Source: Antedon bifida
Taxonomy: Eukaryota; Echinodermata; Crinoidea; Comatulida; Antedonidae
Length of the DNA stretch: 64,000 bases
Assembly (NCBI GenBank): GCA_963402885.1
Contig: OY727095.1
Location: 14,017,001-14,081,000, forward strand
Direction of reading: 5' to 3'
Below, one piece after another: positions 22,901-33,229 of this stretch. The position numbers and the translations under genes are program-made. The notes beneath the pieces were generated by a model that did no database searches, had not been told where the DNA came from, and saw nothing but the letters and a program-made list of their open reading frames with translations. How positions within the stretch are numbered: position 1 is the first letter of the stretch; the number at the start of each line of letters is the position of its first letter.

Positions 22901-23205
22901 GTATCAGGCCTGTATTGAACATTGTTGTCACTCATATACTGCCTTACAAGTACTTCAGCTTGCCTGATATCTGTTAGCCCTGTAATCTCTAACAGCAAGT
23001 TAACATTGGTTGGTGAGATGAAACCTCTATATTCAAGTTTATTGAGTAAGTCATCTACAACAATGAAATGTCGATTTAGAATGTCAGCGTCATGCAAATG
23101 ATCAAATAGTAGGAATCTTATCCATAAGTAACTTTCACCATCAAAGTACCTACTGAGACCAGCTTTTAGGTCTCTGAATTTGATCAAAGATTTAGAATCT
23201 GCCAT
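10432..23205 (-). CDS. Roc-COR (ROCO) GTPase with tandem death-effector-like domains at both ends, 17 exons, 1064 aa
   Basis: Exons, 5-prime to 3-prime on the minus strand: 23205-22671, 22204-22133, 20651-20525, 19571-19486, 19142-19084, 18796-18715, 17903-17746, 16773-16684, 16507-16328, 16170-15913, 15566-15369, 15005-14811, 14617-14312, 14167-14096, 13416-13203, 11641-11579, 10931-10432. All junctions are GT-AG and phases match throughout; total 3195 nt including the stop. Residues 1-178 are tandem DED-like, 228-235 is the P-loop GQEGVGKT, 360-365 WDHGGQ is switch II, and 448-452 sits at the G4 position. COR follows (about 464-877), and 899-1064 is a second DED-like pair. ROCO proteins are large GTPases that dimerise through COR; DED domains recruit death-fold partners. 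A cytosolic signalling or cell-death scaffold is inferred. No kinase or LRR is present. A 5-prime UTR intron is likely (acceptor at about 23216). Named orthologue unknown. Confidence 0.87.
11361..11530. repeat. Two-copy tandem repeat, about 86 bp, in intron 16
   Basis: AGGTTTGCATAGAGTGCAAA starts at 11361 and again at 11447. Both copies continue with ACTAGTAAAGTCAG and ACCATGTGTTTCTATAAAGG or close variants. Confidence 0.85.
11579..11641 (-). CDS. ROCO gene exon 16: 21-residue linker shared with the HEPN gene
   Basis: Phase 1-1 exon of 63 nt encoding SDDKDQNEGTSSSHQSQPRE. Exon 3 of the HEPN gene (48353-48252) encodes the parallel NSEKDKNESASSGDQLEPGE, and the nucleotide sequences and acceptor surroundings resemble each other too. 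It links COR to the C-terminal DED-like module. No fold is expected; it is low complexity and polar. Confidence 0.75.
12060..12965. repeat. Intronic minisatellite, unit about 90 bp, about 10 copies
   Basis: Copies contain GGTAAGAGGAATGAAGATAT, CACAGCTAATAGC, GCATGTTGTAACAATGTATA and ATTATCAATAATGATTCTGA, joined by a variable (TAC)n block that makes the unit 88 to 94 bp long. It lies in the ROCO intron between 13203 and 11641. The overlapping minus-strand frames of 62-79 codons in it (12227-12912) come from the repeat and are not genes. Confidence 0.92.
13203..16170 (-). CDS. ROCO gene exons 10-15: COR dimerisation domain
   Basis: Exon 10 (16170-15913) contains YHKYFAIENSQPTTDKSFSD and a later FPLKWMRF start of COR. 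Exon 11 (15566-15369) contains LLNFLYDLGEIVYM and VVLDPLRLVEIV. Exon 12 (15005-14811) contains FDKLDQGILEEDLLRKIW and FLVALMIQFGFICE. Exon 13 (14617-14312) contains FFVPLRLAIK and IYYDFEGYLPDVLFPYL. Exon 14 (14167-14096) is a short Glu-rich piece, AIKRTDSFDETSEEE. Exon 15 (13416-13203) contains IPFKRCIPCRCSDQ with paired cysteines. These strings are characteristic of invertebrate COR domains. All junctions are phase 0 except the last (phase 1). Confidence 0.85.
13660..13930. mobile_element. MITE family R3, copy in ROCO intron 14
   Basis: Contains ACCTAGCTTCCCGGGCCTAA, GTGTGTTATAAAACACATAA, ACTGCTCTATTTTCAACTTG and TTTTTCAACTCATGAAATAT in the order seen at 62630-62885. The middle contains an inverted pair (GACTGCTCTATTTTCAAC and a later TAGTGCAGTC). 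Confidence 0.65.
16328..20651 (-). CDS. ROCO gene exons 3-9: Roc GTPase domain
   Basis: Exon 3 (20651-20525) carries a lead helix KAYNEALKEGKVKVN and the Walker A GQEGVGKTCLIN. Exon 4 (19571-19486) has the switch I region with VVTDGIAVIRT. Exons 5-6 are an acidic insert with repeated Asp (18796-18715). Exon 7 (17903-17746) ends in FNIWDHGGQLIYHGLHR, the G3/switch II motif. Exon 8 (16773-16684) has MFMTLQALYIVVFDLSKPLD, a typical Roc beta-strand. Exon 9 (16507-16328) has PTILIVGTHKGKL at the G4 position, where the usual Asp after Thr-His-x is Gly. GTP binding is likely from the intact P-loop and G3; guanine specificity could be weakened. Confidence 0.85.
16930..17080. mobile_element. Short hairpin MITE related to R3
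   Basis: ACAAATAATGAATATTTCAT at the left and AACATTCATTATTTGTATAT at the right form inverted ends around an imperfect hairpin. It shares the AAATAATGAATATTTC word with the element at 62630-62885. Located in ROCO intron 7. Confidence 0.6.
17106..17607. mobile_element. Foldback/MITE with 20-bp TIRs in ROCO intron 7
   Basis: TGGAAGATTATGGGTCACAT at 17106-17125 is inverted, with two mismatches, at 17588-17607. In the middle, GGCCTAGCCTCTTGTT (about 17350) and AACAAGAGGCTAGGCC (about 17394) form a second inverted pair. No transposase is encoded. Confidence 0.75.
19505..20162. repeat. Perfect-looking tandem duplication of 329 bp including most of ROCO exon 4
   Basis: The segment 19505-19833 is repeated at 19834-20162 with no difference that I can find. 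It includes exon 4 from its acceptor to 19505 but not the last 19 coding bases or the donor at 19485. The second copy is therefore an exon relic with an acceptor and coding part but no proper donor. The near-identity implies a recent duplication or an assembly artefact. Confidence 0.9.
21239..21783. mobile_element. MITE with TTAA target duplication and AGATGTATTGTCCC TIRs
   Basis: Left end AGATGTATTGTCCCTTG and right end CAAAGGGACAATACATCT are inverted; TTAA flanks both ends (21235-21238, 21784-21787). The duplicated copy of this locus at about 22260 has a single TTAA and no insert, an internal empty site. TTAA duplications are known for piggyBac-type elements; no transposase is encoded. A related end (TATGTATTGTCCCCCC) occurs at about 18333. 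Confidence 0.88.
22133..22204 (-). CDS. ROCO gene exon 2, a tandem duplicate of the end of exon 1
   Basis: Encodes 24 residues around DDPDQIQRFSDVIGKRAKD, closely parallel to VKIERFANCLGTIARNIL at the end of exon 1. Both end in the same donor context (AAAG/GTATGTT) and in phase 1. The flanking intron DNA is duplicated as well (see the repeat at 21216-22743), so this small exon arose by tandem duplication of the exon 1 tail. It adds one extra helix between the DED module and the GTPase. Confidence 0.8.
22671..23205 (-). CDS. ROCO gene exon 1: N-terminal tandem DED-like module
   Basis: Starts MADSKSLIKFRDLKAG and gives 178 codons plus one base. The first helical bundle includes LLNKLEYRGFISPTNVNLLL, matching the death-effector pattern in which a hydrophobic Leu-x-x-Leu helix is followed by a Gly turn and an Ile/Leu-Ser-x-x-Asn-Leu helix. 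The second bundle includes VWDVVLHLEINGELADDAV. The donor is AAAG/GTATGT at 22671. The first base of the next codon is carried over (phase 1). The start is the only in-frame ATG just after a likely 5-prime UTR acceptor (TTTGCAG). Confidence 0.8.
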
Positions 23206-26200
23206 CGTGTTTCCTGCAAATAGAATTAAAGAAAACTCCTGAAATACTGAAAAGATTTATTTGTCCATTATCATAATAAAATAAAAATAGAAACAGTAGG
23301 CTACAATGTAACTCGATGCTTAGTGTTACTATCAGGATCACCTAAATGTTATGACAAAAATAAGTAGAGGTTTTCCACATACAGATATACAGATACAGAA
23401 ACTTTATTCCATCCTTCACAGAAATACTTAAAATAGAAAAATATTAAGAATAATAATATAATAAAATACAGAAAAATATTAAACTTTAAAATGATTCATA
23501 TAAAATTATTAAAATTAAAATTTTGAAATAGGTTTAAAATAATTTTAAAATTGCATTTCATTATATACTACTACTCAGTAAGTAAATCAGTTTCAGTTAA
23601 TATTAATTAATAATAGATCACAGGTGTACACAGGCAGATCTATAAAAGTCTAAACAACAACTATAAAACAGAATAAAATTGTTCAGGTGACAAAAACGGA
23701 CACATTTTAAAAACATCATATGTTACATAGATAATTAATGAAAATGATTTTACAATTCAAGTCAGCTCAGAAATCAATAGTTACATGTTAATTTTTTTTA
23801 TCATTTTTCCAACATGTTAATTTAGGTCATGTTTGCGGTCTGCACATCAATTTCAAGTCTCTAGTTTCCTGACAAAAATCAAAACGCTGACTGGTGGACT
23901 AATATAAAAAGACCATAACTAGAAAATTGGGGCAAGTCTAAGTAAAAATATACAATACACTGTAAATGTACAAGAACATTGTTAACATGACATAATTATT
24001 ATTATTTCAATGTTTTTGTTGACTGAATTGAATTGGTGTGGGATGGGGTATAGTCTACAGTAGGCCAATGTGTTTTGAAAATTAGTTGATAATTACAATT
24101 ATTACAATAAATATAAACATCATCAGTCTGTGAAAAGATTTTTTGAAACAAAAAATGAGCGACTCAGTTTTATACTGTATGCATAAAACCTGTAATTGTA
24201 ACGCAAACTCAAAAATGTCTTTTTGATATGCACTCCCATATTAAAACATAATTTTTCTAACCTTAATTTGTCTAAAAAAGGAACTGAACTTAGACATGGA
24301 TATGTACAGTACATGTAACCTATTTCACATGACAAAGAACTTTCAGTATTAAAATACCTTGTTCAGTCTATTCTGCCTTGTATTGTGAATTGTTACTCCA
24401 TCCATCCCATTGCCGACCCATTCTCATGTTTGTTTTCCACTAATACGCTACAGCATTGTATGCTAAAATCCTAACTGTTCAGACACAAAATGTATCATTG
24501 TCATATGCTAAAACACCATCAGTGTGAAAAGGGCTTAACATTCTTAGCATCTCAAAGTTTAAGATGCTAAGAATGTTGGGCTTAACAAACCACACGACAT
24601 ACAGTACTTACGCTTGATAGATGAACCAAAATACCATGTTTTGGCTACTGTTTATTCAATATACTAAACCAAAATATATTGTTATTGTATTATTGTTTAT
24701 TGATATGACTAGCTTTTTATTAACCTTCATATTATTACAAAAAGTAAAACTAGCCTAAAATGTAAATTTGCTGTAATGAAATAAAAACAAATGATATAAC
24801 TCACACTAATGAATTAAAATTACACAATCATGGTTAAATGCATGTCTGCAACAAATCCTCCATCCACTGGTCCAGCAATGGGATTGTACAGCTCTACATC
24901 AAAGGACGCTACCAGCCTACAAGGTGTTTATTGTTATGCAAAGTGCCAACACCCTCTTTGCCGCGTTCTGTATGTCACATGACTTCCTAATCAGTCTTGC
25001 ATGTCAGCCTATTCAATAGAAAATAAAAGATTTTATATAACAGAGAGCAACTCACCATACAGTTTTTGATGATATGGTCTATTGGAAATTAATAGTCACT
25101 TGCGTGTCTAAACCTGAAAAACAACAATGACTGAAAATTGTCCTGGGGTTTTCCAGCCAAGGTGAAAGTGCACCTTCAACAAAGGCTAAGCAAACACACA
25201 TCATCACATTACTTTTTTTCTGTGTAATTTATCCTATATTATATAATAAATTATTTTATTTATTAAAACCACAAAATGTTTGTCAACTATCAATGCATGT
25301 TACATTTGTTAATCGAAGGAAACTTATACATCCAAATCTGCATTAGTATGAAGAGTGCTCTAAGTCTAAGCCATGAAAAAATGTTTTACTGACTAATTCA
25401 GATAAAATAATTGCATAATGAAATTTTTCAGTTTTATTTTGTGAGGTAACAGTGCACAATCTAACACACACAAAACAACACAATCCTTTGTAGTATACTG
25501 TAGATTAGAAATACTAATATTCTTTTAAACAAATTAAACTTTTAAGGCACAATAAATCATATGGATTCCTTTGGTGCACTAATCCAAAAACGTCTTCCGC
25601 ACGATATTGTTCCTATTCTAAGTGCATGGAGGAAACTACTTTTTTTCACATTTATACTTGTAAAATCTTTATCTCGCATAGTATACATTAGTTCTCATAC
25701 TATGTTGAAGCTAAGGTATTGTACTTTCTGACTATGTATTTAAAAAATTAATTTTTGATAGCTGGAAATCGCGAATTTACATTAAACATACCCTGTCCCG
25801 GCCAAAAAACAGCCGATTCCTGTGTGAAATTCGCGTTTTTCGCTGATGTATAGTTCTGAAATCGCCACAACTTTGAACAGCGTCCTCTTAAAACTTAGTT
25901 CTTTTAACATCGTAGTCTCCTATACAGTGGCTTTCTAACCATATAAAATTTTTTTTGATTGGATGATGGTGAAACCCGCGAAAATTTGATTACTAAACAG
26001 CATATTTTTGGGAAATTCCGCGCGAAATTCTCTTATGTGTACTATTGGCCTGTGTTTGATACCCAAATGTGAGTATATTCTGCTTATTTTAATTACAATT
26101 TTTTAATCAATATTGTAGTTAAAGTCATATAAAATAATTCTGTGTAATTTTTTTAGAGAAAATACGAAATAATACCACCTAAATAGTCTATAAGCTACTA

Positions 26201-26580
26201 GCCCTTTTAAGTGTATACAAAAATTTCGCATCAGCCATTGTCTAACATAGGCTAGGCTAGGCTGGATTGACAGCGGGTTATTCCATTTTATCAAAGGGAA
26301 ATATAATGAACATAAGTAGGCAATAATTATGTTTCTTCTTAGTAAAGTTAGAATTAATATATCTAAGGGACTATTTAACAGTGATTTGGACTATATATAT
26401 GACCTTTTTATACAATTTTTATTATATACATATATACATACCGTATAGTATTAATTTGAATGCTCATTATATATCTTGTATTGGCTATATACAAATTAAA
26501 AATTAACTATAGGCCTCTTCTATAGTTAAACAAGTATTATTTGGTCTTACTGTAGTAGTGGTTTTTTATTTCATATAGAA
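23206..26580. other. Intergenic stretch between the ROCO and chromo-barrel genes
   Basis: Minus-strand acceptor-like TTTGCAG ends at about 23216, just before the ROCO start, so a non-coding 5-prime exon probably lies here. Minus-strand donor-like sites are seen at about 24609 (AGC/GTAAGTACTG) and about 25052, but none can be chosen. A short plus-strand frame at 25561-25731 has no recognised domain. The rest shows no feature. Confidence 0.4.
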
Positions 26581-29500
26581 ATGAAACTCCGACAGAAGAA
26601 AACCATCAACTACCTTCGGCTACACGAGGGATCACAAAGTAAATCAATATCTTCTAAATCAACAACAAAAAGGTGGTCTACATCAAAGCTATGGCGATAT
26701 GAAGTGATCGAAGAAAGTGGTGATCAAGTTAAAGTCCATTGGATAGGCTGGCCAAATTCCTATGACCAGTGGATTTCAAATGAAAGTGTTGTGGACGTGC
26801 CAGATGCAGTAGAAAATGCTGATGCATTTAGTCATTTTACTAGACAGTTGTACATTCAGGTACTGTAGATACTATTATAATTAAATAATGGATAATTTAT
26901 TTTAATAATTGATATTCTACAGACTGTATTATTATTTAATTGCATTCTGTATATTTATTATAAAAAAATAATAGAAATTAAAAAAACGTTCATTAAATTA
27001 TTGTTCCTCAGATTCAGGAGCAGTTGAGTGTTGCAAGAAGAACCGATTCCCAAATCAATTTTGCAATTCCGACACAAAAAGAAGTTTTTGAAGATTTCTG
27101 TCACAAAGCTGCATTAGAAGAATCATCATCTTGTTTCCGAATTTCTAACAAAGAGCTCATTACTGAACTTCTCGGCCAAGATTGGGATTTTCGAATTTCA
27201 AATGAGGCAGGCGATCATGCCAAAATTAACTTAGAAACTTTAACATTCCGTTTATATGAACGTAACCCCTTAGTTACATACACTAGGTCTTTCAAGAAGC
27301 GACTAGTTCACCGGGGTTACAACCTTGTTGTTAAATTTGTTAAAGATTATGGGAACATTTTGGATTTGTAAGTTGTGGCTCTGATTTTTTTTATAATTTA
27401 AATTTTAATTTGTATTTTAATTGTATCTCATTCTCCGTTAATTATAACATTCATAATGAATTCTTCTACTAGTTCAGACGACTTGGTTCTTTCCCTTAAC
27501 AGGTATAATTTATACATGTTAACTCTCTCATATTGTCCTGATAAATCAACAAAATCTTTTAATTTTTCTGTTACAAAAAATATTCTTACCCAAATTCTTT
27601 CCTCAGAAAATATCTCTCTTGATATTATTGACTGGGATAATCTATGTCAACAGTTACTCAGTGGTATAAGGGTGATGCTAAGTAAATTAAAAACAGAAAC
27701 CAAAAAAGGAGGTCACTGTACTAAAAAATTACTAACTAAGTGGAAAAGTAGTGATTTAAACTTGAAACTAGGGGGAGCAAAGCGTAAATTAGAAAATCAG
27801 ATTGGTATCGAAAAGAAAAGACGAAAGATATGCGAGATAGAGTGTGCTAAAAAAAAGGATGTTATTAAGAAATTAGAAAGACAAAATAAACAAATTGCTA
27901 AGAAGCTTGTTAATAAAACGAAAAGACAATTACGAAAGCAAGGATCAAAAAAGTATGCTAAAAGACATATCAAATACATGAAAAAAAATTTAGCTGAGAC
28001 AGCCAATGCCACAGTTTCATTATTACAATCTCTTGATTTAAAGGTAACAACTTTGTGCTTAGCAGATAAATTTGGCAACAAAGTTGAATTAAAATGTGAT
28101 TCGGACATCCAAAAGCAAAACAAAATCACTGTGGAGAAGGCCCTGTATTTAAAAGACACATTATGTATTTCTGATCGAAGCTACAAGCAGCTTTCAAAAA
28201 ACTGTAATCAACTCCCACGCTTAAAAAATGTAAGAAAATGTTCTGAAGAAATTAATTCAATGTTTTCTATTTATACCTTTGATGATATGATAGGTGCATG
28301 GGAACCATTGAATAATAAAATTACATTTCTAATAGATCAAATTTCAAAAGACAAATGTGACGACCCTATACCTAACCATATTGGTATTAAGATTAGTGGG
28401 GATGGTACTCGTATTGGAAAACGAATTCACTGTGTGAATATTACTTTCAGAGTGATATATGGAAATTATCTAAGTGATGAACAGATTTTGGCAATGGTGC
28501 GAAAGCCAGAAAAATATAAATTTCTGTGTAAAATTTTTAATCCTATTGTAGCAAACTTGATTAATACAATTACTATCAATAACAATAACATACCTTTGAA
28601 ATATTATTTGGGAGCCGATATGAAATTCCTAAATGAAATGATGGGAATGGGTGCATGCAGTAGCAAGTACAGTTGTTTATGGTGCAAATGTCCAAGCAAT
28701 GAACGGTATATACACACAAAGATTTGGTCAATGACAGACACCACACAGGGTGCTCGTACAGTAGATGAAATAACAAAACTCAGTTCACAATCAAAAACTA
28801 AAAATATGAGTTGTGTTGCTCCACCTATTCTACCTTTTATTTCTGTTTCTAATGTTATTCCAGATCCACTGCATTTATTTTTAAGGATATCTGATCAATT
28901 AGTCCTGCAACTGATTCAAATATTACGGCATAAAGATAATGTTGGAAAAAATGTAAAAGTTGTTGACATGTCAAAGTGTAAAAACATTTCTGCATTTGAA
29001 CATTTTATTAATAGTCTTTCAATTCCTTGGTCTTTCTATACTACCAAAGAGTCTAATCAAATTCAGTTTCGAGATTTTACAGGCCCAGAACACATAAAAA
29101 TTCAAAAAAACATCAATTTTGACACGCTTATTTCGTGGCACCCAAAATGTGATTGCATTAAATGGCTTTGGGAAGAGTTCACAAACATTATAAGTTTAAT
29201 GAAAACAGATGGTGTAGATCCTCAGGTTGTAGACACTCGTGCAAGAGACTGGGTTTGTAATTACTCCAAGACATTTCAAGCAAAAGATGTAACACCCTAT
29301 ATGCATGTATTTATGAATCATCTTTCGCAATCACTTACATTACACGGCCAAATCAACAATTTCAGTCAACAAGCCATGGAAAAACTAAATGACAAAATCA
29401 CATCCCTTTTCTTTCGATCATCTAACCACAGGAATACAGAAGCCTTTGTGCAAGTTATGCAAAAGCAAAATAGAATTTCATATTTAAACAAATTGTGCAA

Positions 29501-29585
29501 GGATGACATCAAATTCTATGTAAATTGTAAAAGGTGTGGTCAGGTAGGACATAATAGGCGTACCTGTCAACAAAATCAATTATGA
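26581..29585 (+). CDS. Chromo-barrel-like plus transposase-like plus CCHC zinc-knuckle protein, 3 exons, 905 aa
   Basis: Exons 26581-26859, 27012-27367 and 27503-29585 join in phase (0, then 2) with GT-AG introns: 2718 nt, no stop. Residues about 35-75 (LWRYEVIEESGDQVKVHWIG, YDQWI) look like a chromo-barrel/MBT-type fold. About residues 245-340 are Lys-rich and coiled. The core has IKISGDGTRIG, then SKYSCLWCKCPS (Cys pair) with GAR nearby, PDPLHLFLR, DVTPYMHVFMNH and FSQQAMEKLND. These suggest a D-D-E arrangement (Asp of SGDGTRIG, Asp of PDPLHL, Glu of QQAMEKLN), an inference. The end has CKRCGQVGHNRRTC, a CCHC knuckle. This type of protein is widespread in aquatic invertebrate genomes as uncharacterised, repeat-like copies. 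It may be an active transposon gene or a captured one. I could not find TIRs. Confidence 0.75.
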
Positions 29586-29814
29586 TTTAGAAATAGTGTG
29601 TATATATGCATTATTTTTGCAAAACGACAAAAATTGAAGAGAATGCAACTTTAATGTGTGCTTTATTTATTTGTTTTGCAAATAGTATAGTATTATAATA
29701 TGCAAACTGTTTTATTTTTATTATAATGTATGTTACATGACAGTTACCAGACTAGTATAATTGCATGAAAGGAAAACTTTTATGCTTTTATTATCAGTTT
29801 AGAAAATTATAAGC

Positions 29815-30200
29815 CAAATATTCATATTTATATATTATTTAACTGTAGTAAACTGCAAATTTAAGATTAGGGTATAAAGAAGTAATCCCGAGTAGTTTAG
29901 ATTTTATAAACAATTTTAATATACTTAGTGAATGATAAAAAAAAACATATATTTGTATTTGTATTATATATATTTAACTATATTAAACTGCATGTTGAAT
30001 ACTCAGGTAAAGAGTTAATCCACAGTCCAGATTTTATATAAACAATTTTAATATTGGCCTACTTAGTAAATGATAAAAAAAAAAAATTATATTTATATAT
30101 ATTTAACTGTAGTAAACTGCATAAATACTTACTTTTGAGTATAATTTAGATTTTATATTAAAATAATTATATATACTTATATTATTTGAATGATAAAAAA
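29815..30200. repeat. Degenerate tandem repeat, about 3-4 copies, unit about 120 bp
   Basis: TTTAACTGTAGTAAACTGCA, TAGATTTTATA and AATGATAAAAAAA recur in order at about 29838, 29970, 30098 and partly later. It lies in the probable 3-prime region of the chromo-barrel gene; a plus-strand AATAAA at about 30259 could be its poly(A) signal. Confidence 0.65.
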
Positions 30201-30259
30201 ACCAACTGAAATTTATATAATGTAGTACTGTACTAGATTGTATCCGCATTATTTGAAAA

Positions 30260-31380
30260 TAAAGCTGTATTTATACAGTAATACTCATTGATATTGACTC
30301 ATAGCACTGTGGTTGTTTCTATAAAGTTTGAATTGAAACTGGCCTACTGTTTATTTGCAATTCAATTGACCTTATAAACAATTTACCTATTTTGAGAATG
30401 GAATAGTCTAAACAGTACGCTGCTCAGCAGAATATTTGTGTCTGTGTGCACTGATCCGTGACGAGTGCCAAAATAGCTGTTTTCTGAATTGTCCTTTTTC
30501 GCTAAAAGGAATCCATATGTAATGTCAATAAAAACAAAAAAGAAAAAGTATTTTTGACGGTGTAACTGTAAACTGAATTCAGATTTACAGTAGCCATAGT
30601 ACAGCACCTACAATTATCCTACTTGACATATAAAATGTGTATTTAGGATGTTCACAACTTTATGTCCTTTCCAAAGGATGAGGTAATCATAAGACAACAT
30701 CAAGTTGACAATTTTACCACACAATTGATATATGATAATAGATGACAGATACTTGTCGTACACATACTATCACAAATCACAAATCTGATAATGTAATAAT
30801 AGTTAATGCACACAATTGTGACAAATACTGTATCATAAATGTATAGTGGCATTCATCCTCTGAGTTGAGGAAATTCAGATATGGCATGTACTGTACTCAC
30901 AGCAGCCACAGTGCATGGTCTACAATACCAAGTCAATCAACACACTGTGAGATGATCCCTTATTACACTTTTTATATAGTGTACCAATTTCTTTATCACA
31001 CCATGGACCTATAAATCAGATAGGTCCATGATCATACTCTATGTGCATTGCAAGTTCTCAAATTGTTAAAATAAATTTCAGTATTAAATAGAAAAGTTCA
31101 GTAGTTTTTTACGCATCACGTCAAACTTTACAGTGCATTGTAGTTCTTTGATGCATCATGAAAACGAAAGACTGCATTTTCTGAAAATGAAAGACCACAA
31201 CGCTGTGTTTGTTTGAATGCTTGTTGCGAGATCAGGGAAACCCCATGGAAGGCCTGTTTGTTATGTGGTGACACCAGTATAGAAACGACGTCAACTCATT
31301 TCTGATTGGTTGGTTAAAAAGCTTACATATAATATATTTTTTCTCCATTCACTATAAAGTAAAACCCGATTCAACCAACG
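30260..31380. other. No gene seen; one short palindrome
   Basis: Contains ATGGACCTAT at about 31004 and ATAGGTCCAT at about 31020 as an inverted pair, a word also present at 5028 and 36137. No coding exon was recognised. Confidence 0.4.
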
Positions 31381-31385
31381 AAATG

Positions 31386-31458
31386 GATGGCTCAGTGTAT
31401 TGACGAGGGTATAGCCCCAGAGGCATTGGTTGCAGGGTCGACTCTCTGCTTGTCAATT
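31386..31458 (+). other. tRNA-like, SINE-like segment
   Basis: TGGCTCAGTGTATTGACG resembles an A box/D-arm and GGTCGACTCTCTGC a degenerate B box about 50 bases later. Only the promoter-like parts are kept. The frame that starts here (31387-31665) has no domain and is not called. Confidence 0.35.
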
Positions 31459-33229
31459 TTTTGTTCTACTTTTATTGTGGGTTTTAAAAAAAATGTTAAC
31501 CCTGATCTTCTCAATGAGTCGAGCATTAACGTTAAAACATCCTCATCCATGTGTTTACGTTCGTCTGAGGACCAATCCAATGCAGTTAACATTTGTTCTC
31601 TAACTAAACAGCAAGTTGTGGAGACTCCCTCCCTGCCTTCTACTACTCTACTAGGCCTACTATAGTACTATAGAAGTAGTAGGCCTAGCTAGGGTTAAAA
31701 GCCTAGGCCTTTGTTAGCTAGAGCATGGCTAGAGAGGTAGGGCCTGTCACGCCAAATGAGGTACCGCTGCCAAATGAGGTACCGCACTTAATTTGGCGTC
31801 TAAGGCGCCAAATTAGGTACTATTGCAAAATGAAGTTCTATTGTCATTTTTTAAAATACAGTTTATATAAAACAATCATATTTAAGCCAGTATTAAACTA
31901 CAATATGTATTATGTGTTGTTACGCCTGTTATTAGATCACCATTACATTAAATTAAATATAAAGCAGAAAATAGTTATCCTTTTTTGATTTTCGTCGAAT
32001 AGATCGAAGCGGAAGTGCTTCGGTCATGGTCCGCAAATTATATGATACGCCGTGTGTGCCAAAATCTTTTTACTGCTTTTTAGTTGTGCTGCAGTGCAGA
32101 TTGTCTGTGATCAAGCAGAATCTGAGGATTTACCTGTGCTTGGGGGTCTGTCTATCAAGGTACAACATTTCGACGAAGCCAATTTAATATTTTCATTTTT
32201 TTAAATATCTGTAGAATGCGTCGTCATTTATTCTGAAGCTAATACTGTAGGCCTATATACCGTAATCAGGCGGTATTAAGGCTAGTTCACGTACAGTAGA
32301 ATTCACGTAGAATTATGTGGTGTTGTTGCTTGATTGTAAATTTCCCAGATTCTTCATTAGAAAAGAACTGATATTAAGGTTAATTCTGGAACTGATATTA
32401 AGGAGTTTTTAGAACAGATATTAAGATGTCCTCTATAAACGGAGTCCTCACAAACTCATATAAGAGGTCCTCTTGTGAAATCAGGTTCCCGTCGAATTTA
32501 TTTCAGCTAAGTAGCTAAATTATCATGGATTTTGTACCCACCATTCCATCGATAGCTTTTTTTCTCTCTTTTGTGTCGCAAACATATTATTTAACACATT
32601 TGTTAATTCCCAATGTCGTTACAATTCATCAGTAATATTTTTACATTTATCAATTCCGTATTTTACCTCCTATTTCATTAATGTTCATATTTTTCTATAC
32701 ACTTGACAATGATCATCATTATCATCTATATCTCGTTTTAAAATATTTTACACATAAAGAATTTGTGAGATTTTCATTTGTTTGTTTTCATTTTACAACC
32801 CGGATTATACAATGTAATTTATATACAAGATGAAACGAAATAAAATCAGATCAGTACCACCTGTAACTCGTATCACAGTGAATTCCTTTTCTGATAATCG
32901 TAGCAAATTAGAAATTATATTAGCATAATAGTATTTCTTAAAACTAACCATTTTTCTATACTTGTTTCTTTATTGTTATATGTTTCACCGTGATTCAATG
33001 TTATATAGCATATTGCTTTTAAATATAAATAGTGAAGGCTGCAAATGTGTAAATATAGGCCTAATCTACTATTCCATCGATATAGCTAATTAACTGTATG
33101 TCAATAAATAATATATTAACTTGATTACAGTAGCATCCCACTCTCATCACCCCACAAAGTATAACAGTGCATGCATGTTCCAAATTATGTACGACGTATA
33201 ATTGATGGAACGAACAACCGAGATGAAAA

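Noticed and set aside
25561..25731. 57-codon plus-strand frame upstream of the chromo-barrel gene
   Set aside because: No known domain and no splice partner could be shown.
31387..31665. 92-codon plus-strand frame
   Set aside because: It begins in a tRNA-like relic and ends in an AGGCCTA block; no recognisable protein.
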